A stretch of 64,000 bases of DNA from Oscillospiraceae bacterium (GTDB taxonomy: Bacteria; Bacillota; Clostridia; Oscillospirales; UBA929), in assembly GCA_009780275.1 (NCBI GenBank), contig WRAI01000006.1, forward strand, positions 20,580 to 84,579. Direction: 5' to 3'. Position numbers and translations under genes: made by a program. Positions 1 through 6,809 of the stretch are shown in pieces (positions within the stretch are counted from its first letter, which is position 1; each line of letters begins with the position of its first letter). The notes under the pieces were generated by a model. The model was not told the DNA's origin, made no database searches, and saw only the letters and a list, made by a program, of their open reading frames with translations.

Positions 1-649
1 CTCCGAATATAACGCCTAATTCCAGCTTGTGACCCTTGACTGCCTCAAACAAGTCAACCGTTTCAGACTGTTTCAAAAACTTGCCCGAAAATCGGTCTGC
101 CTTTGGGCGTTTGACCTTTCCCATCACCGTATGGGGGATGTAACCCTTTTCCACGGCGTATTTCAATGCCTTGCTAATGTTGGCATGAAACTTATGGACG
201 GTCATTCCCTTAACTCGTTTGAGTTGCTCGGCGTAGAAAGCGTTGATGTCCTCGGCGGTTAGCTGTTGTAACAAAATGCCTTTATCCCGAAAATATGGGG
301 CGATGGCTTTTTGTACGTTCAGTTGGTAGCCGCCGAATGTGGTTAGCTTAACTTCGGGTCGGATGGCTACAAGCCATTCTTCCATGAAGTCCGCAAAGAG
401 CATTTCGTCCGGGGCTGGCTTTTCACGCTCGGTACGGTTGGCGAGTATTTCATGCTCTTTCCGTGCCTTGCGGAGCAAATCCTCGGCTCGTTTTGTGTTG
501 CCCTTAACCACAAGCCCTGTTGTTACGGATTTACGGATGCGTTGTCCTGTGCTGTCAGTCCAAGCCAGTTTTATATGGTAAAAACCTCGGACATCGGCAA
601 GGTGAGCCGCAACCCTTATTTTTTCTTGTTTGCGTAGATGGTCTGCCAT
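1..649 (-). CDS. int: Tyrosine recombinase (ICE integrase), C-terminus cut by window edge
   Basis: Integrase that would excise and insert the element. The reading frame starts at ATG 649-647 behind a good AAAGGAGG site and stays open to the window edge, giving 216 residues. Residues 20-70 look like the N-terminal arm-binding domain (GFYHIKLAW...TGQRIRKSVTTG). Residues 85-190 look like the SAM-like core-binding domain (FADFMEEWL, TFGGYQ, KALKYAVEKGYIP). The frame ends at ELGVIFG, just before the catalytic domain, so the Arg-His-Arg-Tyr residues are outside the window. It lies next to an excisionase gene, and the far end of the element is at a tRNA-Ser, as expected for this class. Domain assignment is by family resemblance. 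Confidence 0.9.
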   Translation of the reverse strand, partial: MADHLRKQEKIRVAAHLADVRGFYHIKLAWTDSTGQRIRKSVTTGLVVKGNTKRAEDLLRKARKEHEILANRTEREKPAPDEMLFADFMEEWLVAIRPEVKLTTFGGYQLNVQKAIAPYFRDKGILLQQLTAEDINAFYAEQLKRVKGMTVHKFHANISKALKYAVEKGYIPHTVMGKVKRPKADRFSGKFLKQSETVDLFEAVKGHKLELGVIFG

Positions 650-681
650 TGAATCCTTAACCTCCTTTGGTTGCAGATAAT

Positions 682-705
682 GTCCACCTACTATTGACTA
701 TTTAA
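682..705. repeat. Left copy of a 24-bp terminal-region inverted repeat
   Basis: The core CCTACTATTGAC at 687-698 occurs in inverted orientation at 63146-63157. Over 24 bases 19 are identical. This copy lies just upstream of the int ribosome binding site; the other lies just upstream of the first gene of the ParA operon. Possible roles are integrase arm sites or an operator shared by both operons. Confidence 0.55.
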
Positions 706-708
706 TTG

Positions 709-743
709 TAGCGCGCCAACATAAATAATGCAGCCCCCCAAAA
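709..743. repeat. Copy of the two-part motif TAGCGCGC...GCAGCCCCCCAAAA
   Basis: TAGCGCGC at 709-716 is followed 13 bases later by GCAGCCCCCCAAAA at 730-743. The same two blocks with a 14-base gap occur at 27939-27974, between the relaxase and mobC genes. The left block resembles the nic region of RSF1010/pMV158-type oriTs (GTAAGTGCGCCC). This copy may be a second nicking or regulatory site; that is inference. Confidence 0.4.
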
Positions 744-765
744 TCGTTTTTGAGAAGAAAATTTT

Positions 766-1002
766 TTATGCCGTGTGCCTTTCCGTCAATAGCGGGTTCA
801 AAACCTTGACATATTTCATTATGTTTACCTTTGGCACACGAAACTCCCGCCCAATTTTGAGGCTGTCTATCGTACCGTTTCGCAGTAGACGGTAGACCGT
901 CTTTGTGCTGATGCTCAAAAGCTGGCTCACTTGCTTAACATCAAGCACATCGGGATAATCCTTGAACACAACACAGAAAACATCTTGGGTACTGATATTC
1001 AT
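766..1002 (-). CDS. xis: Excisionase-family DNA-binding protein
   Basis: Small winged-helix protein of the excisionase/MerR-like HTH_17 family. Residues 17-65 carry VLDVKQVSQLLSISTKTVYR, then LLRNGTIDSLKIGREFRVPK, the standard helix-turn-helix and wing. It probably helps Int excise the element and may repress int. There are two in-frame ATGs: the first (1008) begins one base after GGAGG, whereas the second (1002) has a 7-base spacing, so 1002 is preferred. It is in the same orientation as int, with about 115 bases between them that hold the two repeats listed separately. Confidence 0.85.
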   Translation of the reverse strand: MNISTQDVFCVVFKDYPDVLDVKQVSQLLSISTKTVYRLLRNGTIDSLKIGREFRVPKVNIMKYVKVLNPLLTERHTA

Positions 1003-1082
1003 ATTCATTCCTCCGCTTCACGCAGAAAGCCGCCTGTGTAGGCGGCTCTCGTTTATGTGGTTGCTTTGTTAAAGGTTCAAGT

Positions 1083-1112
1083 ATGTGCAGGGGCATGGCG
1101 TACCCTGCACAT
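1083..1112. other. Perfect 10-bp hairpin between mazF and xis
   Basis: ATGTGCAGGG (1083-1092) pairs perfectly with CCCTGCACAT (1103-1112) around a 10-base loop. A second hairpin, AGCCGCC/GGCGGCT, sits at 1028-1047. Neither is followed by a convincing T-run on the minus strand, so they may be weak terminators or RNA processing structures in the mazF-xis transcript. Confidence 0.45.
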
Positions 1113-1153
1113 CGTTTGAAACCTTAACCCATATCCTAAATCCAAAGGAGCAA

Positions 1154-1678
1154 TCACGGCATACCAAACACCCCAAAGGTCAACCCCTGCCGTACCTTGC
1201 AAAAATCGCAGTCCTCTTTTATTTCTTGCCAGCCTTTTTTGACGAGTACATATCCGCTATCCCTAAAATCGCCCTCGCAACGAAAGCAAAGGGTCAGCAC
1301 CATCATTTCGCCTTTTGAGGCTCGGCGATTTTCAATCCCAACACAGACCAACAGGGCGGTATCAATGGCAGCTTGTTCTTTTCCGCCAATACGCCCTATG
1401 TATCCAGTCATACGAGAGCGGTCAATCGTCCGTATCTGTTCCACCAAAGCCAGCGAATCATGTTCAAGTCCGCTTTCTTTAAGAAGAACAACGTGCGTAA
1501 GTAATGATGTTTTGTTGAGGTTGCGGGTAATCGGCACTACTACCACCGTGGGGCTGTGGGCGTTTCCGGCATTATTCTGCACTACCAGCACAGGACGAAC
1601 ATCACCCTGCTCCGAGCCGATTGTCGGATTGAGGTTAGCGTAGAACATATCGCCACGCTTGATTTGCTTTCTGTTCAT
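1154..1678 (-). CDS. MazF/PemK-like endoribonuclease fused to a CXXC-CXXC tail
   Basis: Residues 5-115 match the MazF/PemK toxin fold: KRGDMFYANLNPTIGSEQG, RPVLVVQNNAGN, SPTVVVVPIT and the later RTIDRSRMTGYIG. The conserved Arg of RPV and Thr of VPIT, which form the RNase active site in the family, are present. Residues 125-174 form a separate module with CFRC and CDFC pairs, probably a zinc site. An internal ATG at 1306 has AAAAGG upstream, so the tail could also be made on its own, as if two adjacent genes had lost the stop between them. There is no obvious MazE-type antitoxin gene on either side; the upstream flank is structured non-coding DNA. MazF is likely; the role of the tail is unknown. 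Confidence 0.82.
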   Translation of the reverse strand: MNRKQIKRGDMFYANLNPTIGSEQGDVRPVLVVQNNAGNAHSPTVVVVPITRNLNKTSLLTHVVLLKESGLEHDSLALVEQIRTIDRSRMTGYIGRIGGKEQAAIDTALLVCVGIENRRASKGEMMVLTLCFRCEGDFRDSGYVLVKKGWQEIKEDCDFCKVRQGLTFGVFGMP

Positions 1679-2240
1679 TTCACATTCTCCGTTCCTTTAT
1701 AAAGTATTGGTTGTGAGTTGAAATCACAGTAACAGGCTGGGTCACGATGAACGCTCCCCAGCCCGATGGCTCTAATTTCAACAAACGTGCGGAACACGCA
1801 CATTTGAAATAAAGTCAGTTTTTTGTCTGCCGTATTTGCCACGCACCCCCGGCTGTTGGGAATATCTCAAACCACTTTGGTAAGTGTCATAATGCCAGCC
1901 AGCCGTGTTTCCACGGTTAGGCTCGCACTCCCCCCATGCTGATGGCGGGTCGCTCAATGCTGTGAGGCGTTCAAAGCGAAAGTATCATTATTTCCTCCTG
2001 TGGGTCTTGGCGAACAAGCCGCACCAATGGCTTGTCCGAGGCATCCGTTTATCGCTCTCGCCTTGCGGCGGTCATGGCGGCGGCTACCTCATATCGCTTT
2101 CCCTTGCGGGTCACAATCGGAATGTATTTGAGATACTGTGTATGACCGCTTTCAAGAGGCGGTATTTGTCAAAGAGCAATCGTGGGAGGAAAGTTCCTCT
2201 CATATAGCGTGAAAAAAGGCGCAGTTTGAGGGGGTGTTTT
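1679..2240 (-). other. Structured non-coding region upstream of mazF, with a possible start-less small frame
   Basis: 562 bases without a convincing gene. Read on the minus strand it contains several hairpins, including TTTCAA...GTGCG/CGCAC...TTGAAA (about 1777-1812), GGCTGGG/CCCAGCC (about 1735-1766) and CCGTGGAAACACGG (about 1903-1916). A good AGGAGG site at about 1990-2000 precedes a five-codon frame, MILSL, that could be a leader peptide. Between about 2185 and 2065 a minus frame reads HTQYLKYIPIVTRKGKRYEV and then AAAMTAARRER before a stop. It looks protein-like but has no start codon or ribosome site, so it may be a gene remnant. Confidence 0.4.
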
Positions 2241-2747
2241 TCAGCCCTTTGACAAATATTTTTTTATTTTCTTTTCAGCCGCTTGCAAACTCTCGTGTAC
2301 AGATTTTTGATTTGTTCCCTCACGCTCGGCGATTTGATAAGTTGAAAGCCCTTGAACGTGGTACATCAAGTACCGCCGCCGTTGAACATCGGTCAGCTTG
2401 TCCAACACAAGAACAGCCGATGATTTGCGTTTAGCATACGCCGCCGCTTGCTCTGCTTGTAGAATGACCTCATCTTCTGCGGATGGCACGGTGAACGCAT
2501 CATTCTTATCATCAGCCAGCTTGTCCAACGATGTATTTTTCCACGATTGGCGGTAGCCGCTCCTGTCCGTTTCGTAGTAGTCCGCATCGGACAGGGCTTT
2601 AAGAGCCTCAAAGTCGGCGGCGGTTTTGGCGGGGTTTTCACGCAGATAATCCGCAAGGGTAATTTCTACGGTTTGGTCTGCAAAGCGGTAAACAATACCC
2701 TTTGCGTTTTTGTTGATGGCGTAATCACTATCTCTATAATTTTTCAT
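2241..2747 (-). CDS. Sigma-70-family-like factor (region 4 protein)
   Basis: 168 residues. The C-terminal part (about 115-165) is a sigma region 4-like helix-turn-helix: LTDVQRRRYLMYHVQGLSTY, QIAEREGTNQKSVHESLQAA, EKKIKKYL. Similar small factors sit in Tn916- and Tn1549-type elements, where they help control element genes. The N-terminus (YRDSDYAINKNAKGIVYRF) resembles other ICE-borne members. The start is ATG 2747 behind GGAGG with a good spacing. It is flanked by two long structured non-coding stretches, one of which carries a strong terminator just upstream, so it is probably transcribed on its own. Confidence 0.8.
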   Translation of the reverse strand: MKNYRDSDYAINKNAKGIVYRFADQTVEITLADYLRENPAKTAADFEALKALSDADYYETDRSGYRQSWKNTSLDKLADDKNDAFTVPSAEDEVILQAEQAAAYAKRKSSAVLVLDKLTDVQRRRYLMYHVQGLSTYQIAEREGTNQKSVHESLQAAEKKIKKYLSKG

Positions 2748-3260
2748 GGGGTTTCCTCCATTCGATTTTTGAAAAAGCCGTAAAATCGAATGGAGGGAGG
2801 CGGTGCGCGCGTCCGAAAATACAAAAAAACTGCCGTCATTGTGCGTTCTCCCTTTCGAGAGCCACTACAAAGGCGGCAGCTTGGGTTGCGTTAAAAAGAC
2901 GGGTCTTACAAAACGGCAACACGAAGTTGCCGCCTTGTAAGACCCGTCAAGCATTGTGATTCATCGCAAAGCGATGTCATGCGGACTCGGCACGGCGTTT
3001 GCGAGTGCAAACGCAAGTGAATGATGCCTGCCCGCCTGTTTCGGTCTGTATACGATAGCGGTGGTAGCCTTTTTATCCGCGAAGTCGCAGCCGTTGTCGG
3101 GGCGGTTTATGCCGCCATCCCCAGACTTTCACTGGGTAAGAGCAGGGCAGAACATTCCAACCGCTTGTTTCAGATTCCGTGAGGACAACGCTTAACCGCT
3201 CATTTTCAGAGCGATAAGGCTAATTTACCGATATTCAATTTTTAGTCTTGCTATGATTGA
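2748..3260 (-). other. Structured non-coding region between zinc-ribbon and sigma-like genes
   Basis: 513 bases with no supported gene on either strand. It is rich in local palindromes: the large hairpin listed separately, GGGGCGG...CCGCC-CCCC and CCCAG/CTGGG (about 3097-3136), CATCGC AAA GCGATG (about 2963-2977), and GTTTGCG/CGCAAGT (about 2998-3018). The concentration suggests a structured leader or small RNA on the minus strand, but I cannot name a family. Confidence 0.4.
2893..2948 (-). terminator. Rho-independent terminator with long stem
   Basis: On the minus strand a perfect 14-bp outer stem (2948-2935 with 2911-2898, GACGGGTCTTACAA) encloses a 7-bp inner stem (GTTGCCG/CGGCAAC) and is followed directly by TTTTT (2897-2893). 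It should end transcripts arriving from 3261 and above, before the sigma-like gene. The two-tier stem is longer than needed for simple termination, so a regulated attenuator is possible. Confidence 0.7.
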
Positions 3261-3569
3261 CTATGCGGGGATTTTTTCACCCCTGTACACCACACCCACT
3301 TTCTCGTGACACAAGCGACATTGCCTGTATTCATGGCAAGGTGCTTTTATCCGTGTTGAAAATCGTAAAAGGTCAAGTTTACGTTTTTCATTCACTAACA
3401 TGAATCGCTTGCCGCAGTAAGGGCATTTGATTTCTTTAAGTCGTTCGGATTCTTCGGGCTGTTTACCCTTGCCACCCTTTTTGCGGAAAGCCACGGCAGG
3501 CCAAAATTCCGGGGCGTGTCCGAATACCTCTATTACATATAAAACTTCCTCGCTGGTTTTGTAATCCAT
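3261..3569 (-). CDS. Small zinc-ribbon protein of unknown function
   Basis: 102 residues. The C-terminal half carries CPYC (about residue 49) and CRLC (about residue 84), a typical four-cysteine zinc ribbon. The N-terminus (MDYKTSEEVLYVIEVFGH) is acidic and helical. The start is the ATG at 3569, because GGAGG stands 8 bases before it; the longer frame upstream has no ribosome site. Genes like this are common near the regulatory end of clostridial ICEs, but I do not recognise a defined role. Confidence 0.65.
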   Translation of the reverse strand: MDYKTSEEVLYVIEVFGHAPEFWPAVAFRKKGGKGKQPEESERLKEIKCPYCGKRFMLVNEKRKLDLLRFSTRIKAPCHEYRQCRLCHEKVGVVYRGEKIPA

Positions 3570-3638
3570 CAGATAATCCTCCAAAAACATTGATAATTCG
3601 CAATTTTGCGAACATAAGGGCAAATAAAAGACGAAAAT

Positions 3639-4403
3639 TTACCGCCTCGACCCTTTATTAACAATCGCTGTTAGCTTTTCCAAACGAATAAGAGCAGCTC
3701 GTTTAGACACGCCGAAAGCCTTTGCCACATACTCCGGCAACTGCTGGGCGTAGCAATCGTCTTGATAACTCGCCCCTCTGATGATGCGGCGGGGTTTGTC
3801 GTTGTAAAACTTGAAAAAATCCTTGAACGCTATCCTCAATGCCGGACGGTTCATAAGAATTGCAGATGCCAAGAAATCCGCTTGTCGCTCCATGCGGGCG
3901 ATGTCGGTGTTCTCTTTCATGGAACGGCTGTAATCTACACGCCCCTCTTTGGCGGCGATAAATTGGTTTTCGTATTTGCCAGCCGGACCGAAAGGATTGT
4001 CCTCCGCAAATGCCTTACGGTGCAAGAGCCAATGCGAACCCTCGTGCATCATAGTGAAACGCAAACGAGGAATGTTACGTTTTGCAAGCAAGGTTGGGCT
4101 GATAATAACCGTACCTGTTGATACAGGGATTTTCTCTGCTAATAAAGTCTGTTCGTTCAAGACCTCAACCGTTCCATCGTTAAACGCTGTAATCCCCAAG
4201 ATGTTACTACCTACGCATAAGTGACGATAATCCACATCAAGGTGCAAGTAAAATTCAACAAACTTGTCAACGTCCAATGCGCTGGGTGTTCCGAGGGCAT
4301 TGGGTGCAAAGTCTTTGACAAGTTCCCCTGCATAATCATCAAGCGAATCATATGTCGTGTACGGTATCATCGAAAACGAATATGGTGTATCAAACGCTTT
4401 CAT
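3639..4403 (-). CDS. ImmA/IrrE-family metallo-endopeptidase
   Basis: 254 residues. The zinc-protease motif HEGSHWLLH (HEXXH plus a further His) sits about residue 140, preceded by FTMM as in ImmA proteins. In ICEBs1 and related elements ImmA cleaves the XRE-type repressor ImmR to switch on excision and transfer; the upstream neighbour here is a XRE repressor, so the same pairing is inferred. The start is ATG 4403 with AAAGGAG upstream; a TTG just before it is an alternative. A C-terminal helical region (AKAFGVSKRAALIRLEKL) looks DNA-binding-like. The gap to the XRE stop is 6 bases, so the two are co-transcribed. Confidence 0.85.
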   Translation of the reverse strand: MKAFDTPYSFSMIPYTTYDSLDDYAGELVKDFAPNALGTPSALDVDKFVEFYLHLDVDYRHLCVGSNILGITAFNDGTVEVLNEQTLLAEKIPVSTGTVIISPTLLAKRNIPRLRFTMMHEGSHWLLHRKAFAEDNPFGPAGKYENQFIAAKEGRVDYSRSMKENTDIARMERQADFLASAILMNRPALRIAFKDFFKFYNDKPRRIIRGASYQDDCYAQQLPEYVAKAFGVSKRAALIRLEKLTAIVNKGSRR

Positions 4404-4409
4404 CAAAAA

Positions 4410-4784
4410 CTACTCCTTTCCTTCGAGTTGCTTAACGAACCGTTGCCAGTCTGCATCGCTTGCCCTTTCTTTGGCTACACGGAGAGCGATACGAGCCGCT
4501 TTGCTTTCGTTAATATATTCCGTCAAGTCGGGGGGAGAGGCCGAACGTGCCTTGCCCCATAAGTCGTAGAGGGTTTGACTGTCCGCATCGTTAAGATGCA
4601 AATGGGTAATAAGTGCATCCAAGAAGTCACGGTCAGCAGGGGAACGCCGTCCGGATTCAATGTCGCAGTAATGCCCCGCCGATATACCAATTTTTTCGGC
4701 AAGTGGTCTTATTGACACCTCTTTTTCGTTACGCTTATCTTTGAGGAACGCTCCGAACCTCTGATAATCATTCAACAGTATCAT
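4410..4784 (-). CDS. XRE-family repressor paired with ImmA
   Basis: 124 residues. The N-terminal helix-turn-helix is clear: RFGAFLKDKRNEKEVSIRPL, AEKIGISAGHYCDIESGRRS. It probably represses the element's excision and transfer promoters until cleaved or released by the protease encoded next. The start is ATG 4784, although its AAAGGG is close; a TTG nine bases downstream has better spacing and would remove three residues. The tail (residues 75-124) is acidic and helical and is the likely protease-sensitive or oligomerisation part. Confidence 0.8.
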   Translation of the reverse strand: MILLNDYQRFGAFLKDKRNEKEVSIRPLAEKIGISAGHYCDIESGRRSPADRDFLDALITHLHLNDADSQTLYDLWGKARSASPPDLTEYINESKAARIALRVAKERASDADWQRFVKQLEGKE

Positions 4785-4896
4785 CCCTTTCTTGCATTAA
4801 ATGTTCGATTGCGTTCGTTCGCAATGATGCGTACTTGCAGGGGATAAATAAGCGGCTTTATCGCCGCTGAGGTCGTTTGCATCTGTTCGCCGTGGT

Positions 4897-4926
4897 CGGC
4901 TTGCCCTGCCGATGCAAGGCAAGCCG
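4897..4926 (-). other. Hairpin directly after the HIRAN gene
   Basis: CGGCTTGCC (4897-4905) pairs with GGCAAGCCG (4918-4926), a perfect 9-bp stem that begins at the base after the HIRAN stop codon. There is no U-tract, so it could be a weak terminator or an mRNA-stabilising end. Confidence 0.45.
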
Positions 4927-5259
4927 TTAGCATTTTCGTTTGTCTTTGACTTTCACAACGACACGGAATTGTCGTTCGGGGTGCGCCTCTAAATCCCTGC
5001 CGATAATTTTCGATTCAACAACATCGTTATATCCGAAATACAGCAGGGTGCTTAACAAGTCATTTTTCACTTTCGGAACATATCCGAGTTTAGTTTCACC
5101 CAGCATGACTACAATCGCTTCGGGGTCATACGGATTGTCCGGCTCAGACTTCAAAGAAACAGACGTACCAAGTGTAAGCTGCTCGATAACGTCAAGCCCA
5201 TCGTAGTATGTGAACCCCGCAATGTGAAAATCAAGTAGATTACGGCTTTTCTCGTACAT
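4927..5259 (-). CDS. HIRAN-domain protein
   Basis: 110 residues, essentially one HIRAN domain: FHIAGFTYYDGLDVIEQLTL, then SLKSEPDNPYDPEAIVVM and KLGYVPKVKNDLLSTLL. HIRAN domains bind DNA ends or damaged DNA (known from Rad5/HLTF) and occur alone in mobile elements. The ATG at 5259 is chosen because GGAGG stands 8 bases before it; the longer frame upstream lacks a ribosome site. It lies just downstream of the WYL regulator on the same strand. Its role on the element is unknown; binding single-stranded or broken DNA during transfer is a guess. Confidence 0.85.
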   Translation of the reverse strand: MYEKSRNLLDFHIAGFTYYDGLDVIEQLTLGTSVSLKSEPDNPYDPEAIVVMLGETKLGYVPKVKNDLLSTLLYFGYNDVVESKIIGRDLEAHPERQFRVVVKVKDKRKC

Positions 5260-5373
5260 TTGATTCACCTCCAAGAATTGATTTGCGGTTGATGAACCCA
5301 TTATAACAAATAAGCTGTCCATTTGTACGGACAGCTTAGAGGAAATCGAAAAGGTGTACCTCAAACTGGACAC

Positions 5374-6354
5374 CTAATCATACATAGCTGTGTTAGACTT
5401 GATAAGTTCTCGCATAGAGCCGACCAAGCTGTCCGGCGATACGATTTTAGCTTTATCACCAAACTGGAACATCCAACCCAAAAACACCGGGCTGACCGCT
5501 ACATCAACAGACACTTCAAACCGTCCGTTATCCTTTGGTATGATTTTCGCATCCATGCCAAAGTAGTCCAGTACCACGTTCACCAAACTATTATCGAAAG
5601 CCAGCGTTGCCCTAACGACCTCGCCACTAAACATTCCAAAAGTCTGCTTGGCATACCTCGTGATATTGAATTTACTGCGGTCAAAATCGGCTTTGTGTTC
5701 AGACAACTCAACACTACCCATACGGTCTACCCTGTAATTCCGCAGTTCCTTGTTTTCGGCGTTGTATGCTACGAGGTAGTATTTATCACTATCCCAGCAC
5801 AAGGTTACAGGCGTGACCTCGTATAAAGCACCATTTTTGCGGGGTGCAAGTTTCTTCTTCACGTTGTAATCGTAGTATTTGAATGTAATCTTCATCCCTG
5901 TGTTTATCGCCTCGTGGATTTTATCCACGCTGTAAAAAGACTGCTCATTAAATGATTTTGGACGGCCAGTAACGAAAATTTGGCGTTTTAATGCCGCTGA
6001 TTGGGGGTGACTTGTAAAAGCAGCTACTTTTGAAATTAACTCCTCGCTCTTTTTTTCCGTGATAAAGCGGGAGGACTGCACCGCATCCACAAGCAGTTTA
6101 AGTTCGGGAAGTTCAAAGTGGCGATGCCCTATGTAATACCGAGGGATTCTACCCTTTGTGACTTCTATATCAAGTCCGTACTGACGGAGAATTTCTAAGT
6201 CTGTGTAAATGGACTTGCGTTCTGCGTGGACATCGTAGGTTGCAAGTGCAGAAATAATCTCCGGCATGGACATGGGGGTTTGTTCGTCAGTTCTTTCAAG
6301 TAATATCTTGCGAAGATAAAGCAGTTTAGCACGTTGATTTGGTGATGCTGGCAT
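5374..6354 (-). CDS. WYL-domain transcriptional regulator
   Basis: 326 residues. The N-terminus is a winged HTH (QRAKLLYLRKILLERTD, MPEIISALATYDVHAERKSI, YTDLEILRQYGLDI). The middle is a WYL-type ligand-binding domain (KITFKYYDYNVKKKLAPRKN, VTPVTLCWDSDKYYLVAYN, RNYRVDRM). The C-terminus is the usual WCX extension (DYFGMDAKIIPKDNGRFEVS). WYL proteins sense nucleic acids or nucleotides and often control defence loci. This one is divergent from the plus-strand cargo promoter at 6497-6525, which makes it a good candidate regulator of the island. ATG 6354 has GGAGG at 7 bases; the longer frame would run into the intergenic region. Confidence 0.88.
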   Translation of the reverse strand: MPASPNQRAKLLYLRKILLERTDEQTPMSMPEIISALATYDVHAERKSIYTDLEILRQYGLDIEVTKGRIPRYYIGHRHFELPELKLLVDAVQSSRFITEKKSEELISKVAAFTSHPQSAALKRQIFVTGRPKSFNEQSFYSVDKIHEAINTGMKITFKYYDYNVKKKLAPRKNGALYEVTPVTLCWDSDKYYLVAYNAENKELRNYRVDRMGSVELSEHKADFDRSKFNITRYAKQTFGMFSGEVVRATLAFDNSLVNVVLDYFGMDAKIIPKDNGRFEVSVDVAVSPVFLGWMFQFGDKAKIVSPDSLVGSMRELIKSNTAMYD

Positions 6355-6496
6355 GATATGCCCTCCTCTCGTGAAATCGGATAATACTCTAACACCATCA
6401 CGGTGTATAAATTTTCTTCTATTCCTTATATTACTATACAAACGGCAAAATATCAAGGAATTTGAGAATTTATCACGAGAACGCACGATTTAATTC

Positions 6497-6525
6497 TTGA
6501 AATTTGCCTTATTTTCTGATATAAT
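6497..6525 (+). promoter_or_regulatory. Sigma-70-type promoter of the cargo island
   Basis: TTGAAA at 6497-6502, a 17-base spacer and TATAAT at 6520-6525 form a near-consensus promoter pointing into the cargo genes. It is the strongest promoter-like signal I see before the HTH-helicase genes and lies in the 228-base divergent gap with the WYL regulator. Confidence 0.75.
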
Positions 6526-6582
6526 GGCTGTGTTGTCGAAATCTTGCAATAGGTCGTGTGGATGATGAAAAGAGGTATTCAT

Positions 6583-6798
6583 TTGAGAAAGGCAAGTTAC
6601 AAAAAACTTTGGAAATTACTGATTGACAAGGACATGAACAAAAAAATGCTTGCTGATGCCGCCCATATAAGTTCGTCTAGCCTATCCAAGCTGGCAAAGG
6701 GCGAAACCGTCAATGTAGAAATTCTCATTAAAATCTGCAACGCCTTGAATTGTGAAATCGGCGATATTATGGAGTTGATTGAACCCGAAGAAATATAG
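6583..6798 (+). CDS. Small XRE/Cro-type regulator (first cargo gene)
   Basis: 71 residues, a single helix-turn-helix of the HTH_26 type: KLWKLLIDKDMNKKMLADAA, SSSLSKLAKGETVNVEILIK, CNALNCEIGDIMELI. It ends 11 bases before the helicase start, so the two are translated together. The start is taken as TTG 6583, which has AAGAGG seven bases upstream and matches family length; ATG 6562/6565 would add an extra N-terminus with no ribosome site. It probably autoregulates the cargo promoter. Confidence 0.75.
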   Translation: MRKASYKKLWKLLIDKDMNKKMLADAAHISSSSLSKLAKGETVNVEILIKICNALNCEIGDIMELIEPEEI

Positions 6799-6809
6799 GA
6801 GGCGGCATA

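Noticed and set aside
1905..2207. 100-codon plus-strand frame in the structured region
   Set aside because: No ribosome site and odd composition. It lies opposite a more protein-like minus frame and among hairpins.
1679..2240. Group II intron or known riboswitch
   Set aside because: No reverse transcriptase frame, no domain V-like hairpin and no aptamer core I could match.
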